13,359 bases of DNA. It comes from Nitrospira sp. UBA6909 (GTDB taxonomy: Bacteria > Nitrospirota > Nitrospiria > Nitrospirales > Nitrospiraceae). The notes under the pieces are model-generated. The model made no database searches, was not told the origin of the DNA, and was given only the letters and a program-made list of their open reading frames with translations. The number at the start of each line of letters is the position of its first letter. The first letter of the stretch is position 1. The stretch covers positions 1-13,359 of the forward strand of contig DKBD01000270.1 of the NCBI GenBank assembly GCA_002451055.1, read 5' to 3'. Made by a program: the position numbers and the translations under genes. Positions 1-7,470 of this stretch are shown piece after piece.

Positions 1-98
1 CAATTCAAGTTCAAAACTCACCACTTGCATTCCCCTGTCAATTGAGATCGAGCACCCGGGATGGTAGAGACAGGCGAAAGGGCCCGGATAGACCAGGG

Positions 99-461
99 CT
101 ATAGGCGATCGGTCCACCAGAGCCGGCTATAGATTGTCAGGTTGATCGACAATACCAGGATGCCGAGAATAACTTGCACCTTGCGGGCTAAATCCTCCGG
201 GTACAGGATTGCCGAAAGATATTGGGCGATGAAGTCGCCCGCGTATCCCGCGTCGCCGGCTTGCTCCCGCAGCCAATTCTCCAACGGTGTCAGCGGGCAG
301 ATCCATCCGCTGAATTCCACGAAGGTCCCCCATGCGGCCGCCGGCAAGTGGACCCAAACAAAGCGCGGCCATTTGATAAGCAAGAGCCCGCCCAAGAGCA
401 CGAAGAGCACAAAGCCGAAGTGGAGCACCACAATGAGATCGGCGCTGAGGCGATAGAGCAT
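99..461 (-). CDS. DUF2784 family small membrane protein
   Basis: This encodes a 120-residue integral membrane protein that resembles the DUF2784 family over its full length. The function of that family is unknown. Hydrophobic segments lie at about residues 6-29, around residue 40 and at 93-112. The stretch FSGWICPLTPLENWLR, followed by AGDAGYAGDFI, is the conserved core of the family. I chose the ATG at 461 because MLYRLSADL is the usual family start; the reading frame stays open upstream to 509, but that part lies inside the preceding gene. Only 4 bases separate it from the nucleotidyltransferase stop, and no clear Shine-Dalgarno is visible, so translational coupling is likely. DUF2784 genes are common chromosomal genes, so its position behind a defence-like pair may be incidental. 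Family assignment is firm; role unknown. Confidence 0.87.
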   Translation of the reverse strand: MLYRLSADLIVVLHFGFVLFVLLGGLLLIKWPRFVWVHLPAAAWGTFVEFSGWICPLTPLENWLREQAGDAGYAGDFIAQYLSAILYPEDLARKVQVILGILVLSINLTIYSRLWWTDRL

Positions 462-465
462 GAGG

Positions 466-1170
466 CTATTTGCTCGTCGGGCGATAACGCCGTGACAGTT
501 CAGTAGCAAGAGGAAGTAGAAAGTCCCGAAGATGCTCTGCGGAGAGTGGTTTCACAATTCTGGGTTCGAGATCCCGCATGAGATTGATATTTTGAACGGT
601 CAGGAGATTGGCCGTAAATATCAGCACGCCCTCCTCTGAATCCAGGAGCGCCTCTTTTTCACGGGCACGGCTGATCAAATAGTCGAGTGTAAATTGTGAC
701 TCCTTCAAAATGAAGTAGAGGTCGTAAAAGTCCTTCGGTTCAGAAGGCTGACGGCTCAAGATCGCGCAGATCTTATTGGTGGCGATGTCTTCAAAGGAAT
801 CGACGATGATCCGGCCATGGATCGTCGGCTGCGCCATCTGTGCGGGCACATCTCGCGCGAATTCAATCTTGAGGTTGTCTTGATCATCGCCGGTATTAAC
901 GAAAAGAAGCAGGTGCTCAGCGGATTTTGGATTCTTTGATACGATGGTCAATCCGAGGGTAGGAATGAGGTCAAGAATGTGTTGAAAATCTTGCGCAAGC
1001 GACCCCTGTTTTCTGGTAAAGAAGTCCAAGTCATCCGAATATCGGTGGTGGAGATAGAACTCAGCCAGGGCGGTTCCTCCTGTCAAATAATAGTCGCGCT
1101 GATCGAGAGCGTCTTGAAACAAGGAGGTCAGAACGCGGCGTTGCAGCGGCGTGAGAATGCTATCCGGCAT
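466..1170 (-). CDS. AbiEii/AbiGii-family nucleotidyltransferase
   Basis: This 234-residue protein belongs to the AbiEii/AbiGii (DUF1814) branch of the polymerase-beta-like nucleotidyltransferases. Visible motifs are GGTAL at residues 31-35, the catalytic acidic pair in SDDLDFF at 45-51 (D47, D49), a third acidic strand KIEFARD at 101-107, the basic helix EDIATNKICAILSR at 127-140 (K133), and KDFYDLYFI at 146-154. All the family's key motifs appear intact. Family members such as AbiEii and MenA act as toxins that block growth, in MenT toxins by adding nucleotides to tRNA; that activity here is inference. The ATG at 1170 lies inside the end of the STAND gene, an 11-base overlap, with a weak GGA upstream, which indicates co-translation. 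No AbiEi-type winged-helix antitoxin is nearby. The large STAND protein is the only obvious partner. Confidence 0.92.
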   Translation of the reverse strand: MPDSILTPLQRRVLTSLFQDALDQRDYYLTGGTALAEFYLHHRYSDDLDFFTRKQGSLAQDFQHILDLIPTLGLTIVSKNPKSAEHLLLFVNTGDDQDNLKIEFARDVPAQMAQPTIHGRIIVDSFEDIATNKICAILSRQPSEPKDFYDLYFILKESQFTLDYLISRAREKEALLDSEEGVLIFTANLLTVQNINLMRDLEPRIVKPLSAEHLRDFLLPLATELSRRYRPTSK

Positions 1171-4100
1171 GTTTCCACGTGGGTAAGAGCCGTTCGATCA
1201 TGGTTCGCCTGCGCTCCGGGAGATCAATATGGGGGATGGCTTCTTCGATGTCATTGAGCGATAAAAGCTTTCGCACGTCGGACCATTCGGCGTATTTAAG
1301 AATCCTGCCGACCGCCCATCTTTTCTGCTCCAAATCTTCTCCCTGGATATAACGCTTCAGATCGTTGACCTCTCGATCGTATTCCCATACCAGATGTGTC
1401 GTGACCTCCAAGCCAAGCGCCTCGGCCACATCCTGAAGCCACGAACGGGCCTCGGCTGGTGTGGAAGAATCATCCAAGCGTTTGCGCACCTCTTGACCCC
1501 GAGCTTCGTAAAATTGAGATACGGGTCCCCTTATAAAGGCTCCCGTATCCATGGCTGCCGAGGTGAGGACATTCTGTAAGGTGGGGTCATGCGGAAACTT
1601 TTTGATGAATCTAAAGACGAGATCCCAGAATCCTGGTGCGCTTCCGACAAGCCATCGCGCTGCGATGCGGGCATAGGCAACATTGTCACCGATAGCCGCA
1701 ATCAAGTCATCGGCGTCCTGTTCCTGATCCAGCAATTCTTTCAGTCGCCATGAAAGCACTTCTTGGGATATGTCGTTAGCGCAGGAGATTTCAAGTAAGA
1801 TTCGGAACAACCGCGGTCGGTCTTTTGTTCGGAGTGCCTTCCACCATTGGTTTCCTCCATCCATGTCCAGTGGTTCCCACTCTAAGGAACCGGCCGCAGG
1901 GGTGATAAGGAGTTGGTGGAACTTCTCAAAGCCCAAGTTTGGATTGGACTTGGTCAACCTGGCGGCGAGTTCATCAAAGTGCCACCCTTCCGCAGAACGT
2001 GTCGGTTTCTTCGAAGGACCCTGTTCGATGCAGCGCCAGGAAAAAGCGCTCAACTCATCGTCGAAAGATTTCTGGTGATAGTTCCAGCTTCCCAGTAAAT
2101 CGACTGCTTCAGAAGCCTGTTCATAATTTGTTCCGGCGATGATCCGGAGTAGTTCCTTGAACTCGTTTAGGTCTATGCGATCGATCCATCGGCCGAGTAT
2201 GGCGGCAGTATATTCGGGATCTTCCGCGGCGACCTGTTTAATCCGCTTGAGCCCGCGTGGTGTCGGGTTCAGCCAGCTCGTCGTTTCCAGGAGAGAAGTC
2301 GCAGAAACCGCGCGCGATTCGGTGAGCTGATCCAGCCGGCTTTCAACCTCTTCGAGGTCACGCTTCGCCCAGCCGGCAAAATAAGGGGCGAACGCGCTGC
2401 TCCCAAGAGCGTTCTTGCCGAGGGTCTCAATAGCGGCTCGGAAATGAAGGTGTCGGTCTTCTTGCCCAAGGGCATGGAAGAATCTTCTGGCTTCGCGTGC
2501 GGGATCGGTCAACAGCCACTGTATTAAGCCGGGCGTAAGAATTTGAGGAGATTGCACGGCTTCTTTTGCGAGAAGACATAACCGTTCTTCTAACTGCTTT
2601 TCCTCCTGTTCCCAGTCATCTGACACATGGTGGCGTCCTCCGCCGGCCCAAAGCTTAAGCCTGGTTGTAAAACCAGCTCTATTCAATGATGTTTCCCATG
2701 CCGTGAGCTGTGAAATGAACTCGGTGTACTCTGCTTTCCGGTCCTCGGGCAAATCGGGCTTGGCTATCTGATTGGCACAGAAGTCTCGAACTCGATGCAT
2801 GATACTGGCCAAGTGTGACACGTCCAGCCCGCTACGCTCAGCCAGAGCCCAATTAGTCAATAGCGTGAAATGCTGTTTGCTTTCGTCAGTGAGCCCACGG
2901 AAAGCCAATTCGGCGATAGAGTTTGGTAATGCACCTAGTGCAGCGTGAGAAACCTCGCCTTGCTCCTCAGCGAGTGAAACCAGAATCTCTGCAAGGTTTT
3001 TGACGTAGCTGAATACATCGCTCCATGTGAGAGGGGGATGAGTGTCCAGCGGTGAAGAGCCCACACTGTGCCGGAGGTGGATGGACATGCGACCTGTGAG
3101 GCCGCTTTGGATTGCTTTAACCGCGAGAAGTCGTACTTCCGTTGTCGGGGCTGATGAAAGCCGCTCTTTGATCAATGCGACTCGCTCATAGAGAGGTAAC
3201 GGCATCTGAGAGTGAAATGGGTGCAAGCTTTCTTTCAGAACTCCTGTTGCATTGTTCCCCCATGTCTCGTTTTCAGCTTCAGCCAAGAGCCAGATAAGGC
3301 GAAGGGCACTCTTGCTCGTCTTCGCACGGAAAAGGAGTTGCTCGAGGGCCGACATCAACTCTCTGCGAGAGTCTCCGGAGATAGCCAGCCGAAATTCTCT
3401 GGTGCTGGCAAGCAAGTGGCGTTCGAGGACATTCAATACGCGATGAGGGACGGTTCCTGCTATGAGCCTGAGCAGGTGAGCCCGTTTGATAACACGATCG
3501 ACTGCGCCAAGAGGTCCGTCAGGAGCAAATAAGTCGTCCCAGAATTGCTCGGCTTCAGGGCCTCTGACTTGTGCAAGCCGCTTGATGAATCTGATCTGCC
3601 CAGCTTCGTCTAGGCGCGCGAATAAGGCAAACAGGTTGTTTTTACGTCCCTGCAAGAGCTGTTCGGCCAGGTGATTGGCAAGAAGAGGAATGGAAATCTC
3701 TACAAAGTAACCGGCCCGTTTTGTCAGGCCAGCCTTTTCCAATTCCGGCAGGTGGTTGATCGTGTCATGAGGCGATTGCCCATCGCCGAATATCTCACAG
3801 ATGGTTTGAATTTCCCTGTCATGGGGTCCGGCAACTCCAACATGTGTCAACAGGGAAAAGAGACAGGCTGATCGCAAGGCGGATGGCCCCAGTTCCCGTT
3901 GGATGCGGCGCTCAAACTCTCTTCCCACTGTGTCACGGAAGTCCGTATGACCATCTCGAAGGTTGCTTGCGATGCTGGCCGCTGCCAAGATGACCCCAGG
4001 TATCCCCCCGGCCTGGCTGAGAATCCAATCCTGAATCCCATAGTCGAGCGCCTGTCCTGTCGCGTGGAGTAGCTTCCTTGCGTCTTCGTCACTCAGCGGA

Positions 4101-5101
4101 GAAGGAGGGAGCGATGCCACTCGGTTATCGAGCCCATAGCTCAAATCCGGCGCGTCCTCGGCCATCGGAAGCGTGATGAGGAGTTTTAAGCCGGGAACCG
4201 ACAAGGCCTCGCCGATGAGAGATGGTAGGGTGTCGAATTCAGGGTCTTCGATAATGCAGAAGACTTGTGAATGATCCCGGCAGAGGTTGCGATAGTCCGC
4301 CAAGTCGATTGAGCTTGGATTTAGCGCGACCGCCACGTCATAGGGTTTGTGTTTGGTCGCTTCGAGCGCAAGACGGCTCTTCCCCATATCGTGCGGGCCG
4401 CTGATAACGATGGCGCGAACTGTGGAGTCGTCCACAAGGGTGCGGAGTTGGTGCAACTCCGCTTCTCGTCCGACGAGTTCAATGGCAGATCCAAACCGTT
4501 TCTTGCTGCGATGGGCATTGTAGGCGTCCTCCCAAGTCTGGAAAGCCAGTGGTGCAAAGAAAGCCGCCCGGAGGTGTGGATGACTGTTCAATATGGCGGC
4601 AAGTTCTGCGGCTCCGACCACATCCACTTGAGTTCGTAAGTCTTCACCGTCGATAGCCTGAATGCTTTTTTTGAGAGAGGCTGATTCATTTGGGGTGAAG
4701 TCAATGTTGACGAAAAGGATATATCGGTCAGGTGTCCTGCCGAAGGTATTCTCAATCTCCTTGAGTGCTCCAACTAACGAAGATCGGAGATGGGTGATAA
4801 TGGGTTTCCGTTTGTCAGCGAGAACATCGCGTTTCTTATACTGAAAGACGTTCCAGCCTGGGCCAAGGATTGGAGTGGGAATGGAGTCGTTTCCTTGTGG
4901 GATGGTTATTTTCCATTCCGCGTCTATACCGCCATCTTTGACATTCACTCGGGTAGTGAAACGTGGAAGTTCCTGAAAGGCACGACCTGATGCGGCCCAA
5001 GCTACAGCATTACACAGCGTAGCGAACCGTTCAGGCGGCCAGGTGCTGGTCACCTTCTCCAATTCTTTCGGGTCGATGGCTTGGCCTGTCAGCAATGACA
5101 T
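1160..5101 (-). CDS. STAND NTPase with N-terminal PD-(D/E)xK nuclease, Avs-like defence protein
   Basis: This 1313-residue protein has three apparent parts. Residues 20-190 look like a restriction-endonuclease fold of Mrr/Cap4 type: an acidic strand DGGIDAEWK (D56, D60) is followed by FQYKK with Q87 and K89, the QxK signature. Residues 205-380 form a STAND/AAA-like NTPase: ELVGRE linker, Walker A GPHDMGKS at 235-242, Walker B-like VFCIIEDPE at 280-288, LLITLP, then a PSPLSDEDARKLL helix and GGIPG at 365-369. The remaining 900 or so residues are leucine-rich and helical in appearance, with no family I recognise. This order matches antiviral STAND proteins (Avs), where the C-terminus senses phage protein, the NTPase oligomerises and the N-terminus is the nuclease effector. 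I chose the ATG at 5101; a GTG at 5125 is also in frame, but a TATAAT box just upstream of it would put the transcript start about there. The gene overlaps the downstream nucleotidyltransferase by 11 bases. Confidence 0.86.
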   Translation of the reverse strand: MSLLTGQAIDPKELEKVTSTWPPERFATLCNAVAWAASGRAFQELPRFTTRVNVKDGGIDAEWKITIPQGNDSIPTPILGPGWNVFQYKKRDVLADKRKPIITHLRSSLVGALKEIENTFGRTPDRYILFVNIDFTPNESASLKKSIQAIDGEDLRTQVDVVGAAELAAILNSHPHLRAAFFAPLAFQTWEDAYNAHRSKKRFGSAIELVGREAELHQLRTLVDDSTVRAIVISGPHDMGKSRLALEATKHKPYDVAVALNPSSIDLADYRNLCRDHSQVFCIIEDPEFDTLPSLIGEALSVPGLKLLITLPMAEDAPDLSYGLDNRVASLPPSPLSDEDARKLLHATGQALDYGIQDWILSQAGGIPGVILAAASIASNLRDGHTDFRDTVGREFERRIQRELGPSALRSACLFSLLTHVGVAGPHDREIQTICEIFGDGQSPHDTINHLPELEKAGLTKRAGYFVEISIPLLANHLAEQLLQGRKNNLFALFARLDEAGQIRFIKRLAQVRGPEAEQFWDDLFAPDGPLGAVDRVIKRAHLLRLIAGTVPHRVLNVLERHLLASTREFRLAISGDSRRELMSALEQLLFRAKTSKSALRLIWLLAEAENETWGNNATGVLKESLHPFHSQMPLPLYERVALIKERLSSAPTTEVRLLAVKAIQSGLTGRMSIHLRHSVGSSPLDTHPPLTWSDVFSYVKNLAEILVSLAEEQGEVSHAALGALPNSIAELAFRGLTDESKQHFTLLTNWALAERSGLDVSHLASIMHRVRDFCANQIAKPDLPEDRKAEYTEFISQLTAWETSLNRAGFTTRLKLWAGGGRHHVSDDWEQEEKQLEERLCLLAKEAVQSPQILTPGLIQWLLTDPAREARRFFHALGQEDRHLHFRAAIETLGKNALGSSAFAPYFAGWAKRDLEEVESRLDQLTESRAVSATSLLETTSWLNPTPRGLKRIKQVAAEDPEYTAAILGRWIDRIDLNEFKELLRIIAGTNYEQASEAVDLLGSWNYHQKSFDDELSAFSWRCIEQGPSKKPTRSAEGWHFDELAARLTKSNPNLGFEKFHQLLITPAAGSLEWEPLDMDGGNQWWKALRTKDRPRLFRILLEISCANDISQEVLSWRLKELLDQEQDADDLIAAIGDNVAYARIAARWLVGSAPGFWDLVFRFIKKFPHDPTLQNVLTSAAMDTGAFIRGPVSQFYEARGQEVRKRLDDSSTPAEARSWLQDVAEALGLEVTTHLVWEYDREVNDLKRYIQGEDLEQKRWAVGRILKYAEWSDVRKLLSLNDIEEAIPHIDLPERRRTMIERLLPTWKHAG

Positions 5102-5127
5102 GATCGGTCTTTCTGGTTGGAGCACAG

Positions 5128-5140
5128 GCGATTATATCGC
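5128..5140 (-). promoter_or_regulatory. Candidate -10 box of the STAND operon inside an inverted repeat
   Basis: On the minus strand this reads GCGATATAATCGC. It contains a perfect TATAAT (5131-5136) and is a perfect 5-base inverted repeat (GCGAT/ATCGC) around ATA. A start about 7 bases downstream, near 5124, would give a leader of about 23 bases before the ATG at 5101. No convincing -35 box is seen at 16-18 bases. An operator overlapping the -10 box is possible but unproven. Confidence 0.35.
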
Positions 5141-5191
5141 TTTTCCAGAATTTTGTAGCCATCTTTGCTGATGAGGCTGGGATCAGGCTGG

Positions 5192-5752
5192 TCATTCAAA
5201 CAGGCGCGGTGCCTGTTCGCCGGATAGGTTGGGGTAGGTAATATGTTTGCTGTCAACCTTGGCGAAGGCCGTCAGTCGGTGCAGATTCGCCTTCGTCTCG
5301 CTCATGAGGTGCCGCACTTCCCAGCCGCGGGTTACCAGTGCGTCAGCGATGAGCGAGCGGTGGCACCGCCACGGTACCGCTTCGGCGCACATCACAGCCG
5401 TGGGCTGCAATCGGCTATCGGCCATCAACGCTTCCAAGGCTTCCCGGAATGCCTCCGTCTGCATGTAATCGGCATAACCTCGAAGACTTTCGTTGCGCCA
5501 GCCGGTGTTGATGGAATCTCTCGCGGGTTTCCGTAATCCTCCTAGGGCGGCTGTATGCCGATAGGTGATTCCAACGTCAGCCAAGCTTTTTGCCAACGCC
5601 TCGGTATTGAATTGCGGGTTATGTCGGGAGCGGGGGATGGTGCGGACATCGACGAGAAGCTGGATTCCGTGCGCTTGCAGGATTCCGGCAAGCTCGTCGA
5701 TCCGTCTGGTGGAATGGCCGATGGTCCAGAGTATGAGAGGTGATGAGGTCAT
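5192..5752 (-). CDS. DUF488 family protein
   Basis: This 186-residue protein belongs to the DUF488 family, whose biochemical role is not settled. The family signatures are all present: WTIGHSTR at residues 9-16, LLVDVRTIPRSRHNPQF at 32-48, YRHTAALGG at 64-72, and the paired cysteine motifs CAE at 122-124 and CHR at 130-132 near the C-terminus. Length is normal for the family. The start is the ATG at 5752, where homology begins. The frame stays open a further 158 codons upstream, but that sequence is arginine-rich and lies across the TfoX and methyltransferase genes, so it is not coding. ATG overlaps the TGA of the TfoX-like gene in a 4-base ATGA arrangement, so the two are probably co-translated. 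The CAE/CHR cysteines suggest metal binding or redox chemistry, but this is inference. Confidence 0.92.
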   Translation of the reverse strand: MTSSPLILWTIGHSTRRIDELAGILQAHGIQLLVDVRTIPRSRHNPQFNTEALAKSLADVGITYRHTAALGGLRKPARDSINTGWRNESLRGYADYMQTEAFREALEALMADSRLQPTAVMCAEAVPWRCHRSLIADALVTRGWEVRHLMSETKANLHRLTAFAKVDSKHITYPNLSGEQAPRLFE

Positions 5753-6060
5753 CGACTCACTGAAGCAGCGGCCCAATCTGTCAATTGTTCGGCGTCTTCG
5801 ACGATCTCGATCGGCACTTCGTAGAATGATCTGAGCGTCTGTTTTGAATTGGGTCGGAATGGTTTCATGCCGTGGATTTTGTACTGCGCGACGGTCGCTG
5901 GTGTGACTTTGAAGTACAGCCGGCCCTTGTGGATGATGCCGAAAAAGGCGGTGTGTTGATAGAGACCATAGCCGCCGAACATCGCGCGGCATTTCACCTG
6001 CCTGATGTCGTTGAGTTGATCCAGCACGAAGTCTTTGAAGCCGTCGTGCTTGGTCGGCAT
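5749..6060 (-). CDS. TfoX N-terminal domain protein
   Basis: This 103-residue protein is a single TfoX-N domain. The conserved core RAMFGGYGLY is at residues 25-34, followed by FFGIIHKGRLYFKV at 39-52 and a C-terminal FYEVP at 79-83. It lacks the separate C-terminal domain found in full-length TfoX/Sxy competence regulators, so it should not be called a competence activator. Stand-alone TfoX-N proteins of this size are common and uncharacterised. It begins 8 bases after the methyltransferase stop; the site GAGGT lies just upstream of the ATG. Its stop overlaps the start of the DUF488 gene. The arrangement points to one transcript with the methyltransferase and DUF488 genes. Confidence 0.9.
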   Translation of the reverse strand: MPTKHDGFKDFVLDQLNDIRQVKCRAMFGGYGLYQHTAFFGIIHKGRLYFKVTPATVAQYKIHGMKPFRPNSKQTLRSFYEVPIEIVEDAEQLTDWAAASVSR

Positions 6061-6068
6061 ACGACCTC

Positions 6069-6926
6069 TTACAGCGGTTTGCGCGCCGCCACCATGCGGA
6101 CGGCGATGGGCAGGGCGATTCCGTCCGTTCTCCTGAACTGTCCGATGGAACCGACAATCCGGTTGCGGGCATCGCTTTTCTGCTGCCCGGACAACCGCAC
6201 GAACAAGTTTTGGATTGGCGCGGCAATGTCCATCAAACTTTCGTAATACTCCTCACCGGACGGAAATCGCACTTCGGCCAGATATTCTTCTTCTACGACG
6301 CCGCTGAATCCGGCGTCGTGAAGCATCTTCGCCAGATCCCCCGCTTTTGCGAGACGGAAAATCCCTGGCGCGGTTGGGTCTGGCGGCGGTACCTCGATGA
6401 ATTGCTTGAGGACGGCGAGCGGGGTTGTCAGATAGGCATTCTTCTCCGGTGCGGACCAGACCGCGGCGGACAGCCAGCCGCCTGGTTTCAGCACCCGAGC
6501 AATTTCGACGGCGGCCTTGGGAATTTCCGGGACGAACATCAGACAGAATCGGCTGGTCACGGCATCGAACGACGCTCCTTCAAAAGGGAGCGTCGTGACG
6601 TCGCCGGTTTGAAACGAGACGTTGGAAAGCCTGAGGGACAAGGCTTTTCGCCTTGCGGCCTCGAGCATCCGCTCAGCCAAGTCGATGCCGAGGACGGAGC
6701 CCCCTGGGCCGACCGTTTGGGCCGCCAGCAACGCCGGGTACCCGGTGCCTGATCCGAGGTCCAGCACACGGAGTCCGGTCCGAAGCCGAGCATCGGCGAT
6801 CAATCGGTGATTCAGGAACGACATCTGTTCGTCGAAGAAGCGGTCCCACTTCTCCCACCCGCCGGCGACGCGATTCCAATCCTGGCGTTGGCTGTCAATA
6901 AATTGCTCTGGTGAGAGTGCTGTCAC
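6069..6926 (-). CDS. Class I SAM-dependent methyltransferase (UbiE/COQ5-like)
   Basis: This 285-residue protein is a Rossmann-fold methyltransferase. SAM-binding motif I VLDLGSGTGYPA lies at residues 54-65, the acidic residue that binds the ribose hydroxyls is in LGIDLAERML (D82), motif GDVTTLPF (D109) contacts adenine, and the post-III motif RVLKPGGWL is at 144-152. The overall pattern is that of the UbiE/COQ5-like group, but the substrate cannot be read from sequence. Translation probably starts at the GTG at 6926. An AGGTGA Shine-Dalgarno sits a few bases before it and contains the TGA stop of the lipoprotein gene, which ties the two genes together. The region looks more GC-rich than the STAND gene by eye; this was not computed. 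Confidence 0.92.
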   Translation of the reverse strand: MTALSPEQFIDSQRQDWNRVAGGWEKWDRFFDEQMSFLNHRLIADARLRTGLRVLDLGSGTGYPALLAAQTVGPGGSVLGIDLAERMLEAARRKALSLRLSNVSFQTGDVTTLPFEGASFDAVTSRFCLMFVPEIPKAAVEIARVLKPGGWLSAAVWSAPEKNAYLTTPLAVLKQFIEVPPPDPTAPGIFRLAKAGDLAKMLHDAGFSGVVEEEYLAEVRFPSGEEYYESLMDIAAPIQNLFVRLSGQQKSDARNRIVGSIGQFRRTDGIALPIAVRMVAARKPL

Positions 6927-6930
6927 AACG

Positions 6931-7365
6931 TCACCTCAAGGTTTCCAAAGTCTGTCGGAGTTCCGTGACCTCCGAGGCAAAAAGGTCTAGGTGTTGATCT
7001 CGCTGGGGCTGATCGTTCCTGAACTTCCACAAGCGTTTGAAAATCACCCAGAGTTCTTTGTTATGGGTCACGGCCACCGCATAGGCCGGCTTCTCGCGCA
7101 GCGTTTTTTCGATACAGCACAGATTGTCGTCAAAGGCGTGGAATTGGTTGTGAAGGTCGTTGAGCGCCTGATCATACCCCTTGCCGCTTTGGGCCGCTCT
7201 CGCGCTTGCTTCCATCATGTTCGTCAAATTGATCAGTGTTTGGATGTCGTTCTGGTCCTTCGCTTGTGCTGCAAAATCTTTGGCGTGCGGGTAGAACACG
7301 TAGCTGCAGCCGCTGAGGCTGATGACCAAAAGCGAAAGTGAAAGAAGTCCAACAATGCGTCTCAT
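6931..7365 (-). CDS. Small lipoprotein of unknown function
   Basis: This 144-residue protein starts with a lipoprotein signal: MRR, a hydrophobic stretch LLSLSLLVISL and the lipobox LSGC with Cys20 as the expected lipidation site. The mature part is hydrophilic and appears mostly helical, with a CC pair in DDNLCCIEKTL and a Q/R-rich C-terminus. I recognise no family. The start is the ATG at 7365, 5 bases after a GGAGG; an upstream in-frame ATG at 7380 has no such site and would spoil the signal peptide. It is the first gene of a tight run, with 4 bases to the methyltransferase. Residue +2 after Cys is Ser, which in Gram-negatives would favour sorting to the outer membrane (inference). Confidence 0.85.
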   Translation of the reverse strand: MRRIVGLLSLSLLVISLSGCSYVFYPHAKDFAAQAKDQNDIQTLINLTNMMEASARAAQSGKGYDQALNDLHNQFHAFDDNLCCIEKTLREKPAYAVAVTHNKELWVIFKRLWKFRNDQPQRDQHLDLFASEVTELRQTLETLR

Positions 7366-7470
7366 TGGAACCTCCAGCATGAAGGGGGCACATACTTGTC
7401 AGTTGAGAATAGAGATCCTCCCCCTGCAGGGAGTTTTACAGGGAGAGGACCATCCGTGTCATGATTGCGA

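Noticed and set aside
1..98. Left edge sequence searched for a further gene or a terminator behind the DUF2784 gene.
   Set aside because: CCGGG and CCCGG (56-60, 83-87) could pair, but the loop is over 20 bases and no T-run follows on the minus strand. No gene start or family motif is visible.
5165..5190. Two copies of AGGCTGG 11 bases apart after the DUF488 stop.
   Set aside because: Only two short copies are present, within chance expectation, and there is no conserved spacing to support an operator.
5753..6226. 158-codon open extension upstream of the DUF488 start, in the same frame.
   Set aside because: It is arginine- and serine-rich without domains and overlaps two well-supported genes (TfoX-N and methyltransferase) in another frame. 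DUF488 homology begins exactly at the ATG at 5752.
7418..7437. Hairpin CTCCC-CCTGCA-GGGAG followed by TTTT on the plus strand.
   Set aside because: It would terminate only plus-strand transcripts, and no plus-strand gene ends there. On the minus strand no T-run follows.
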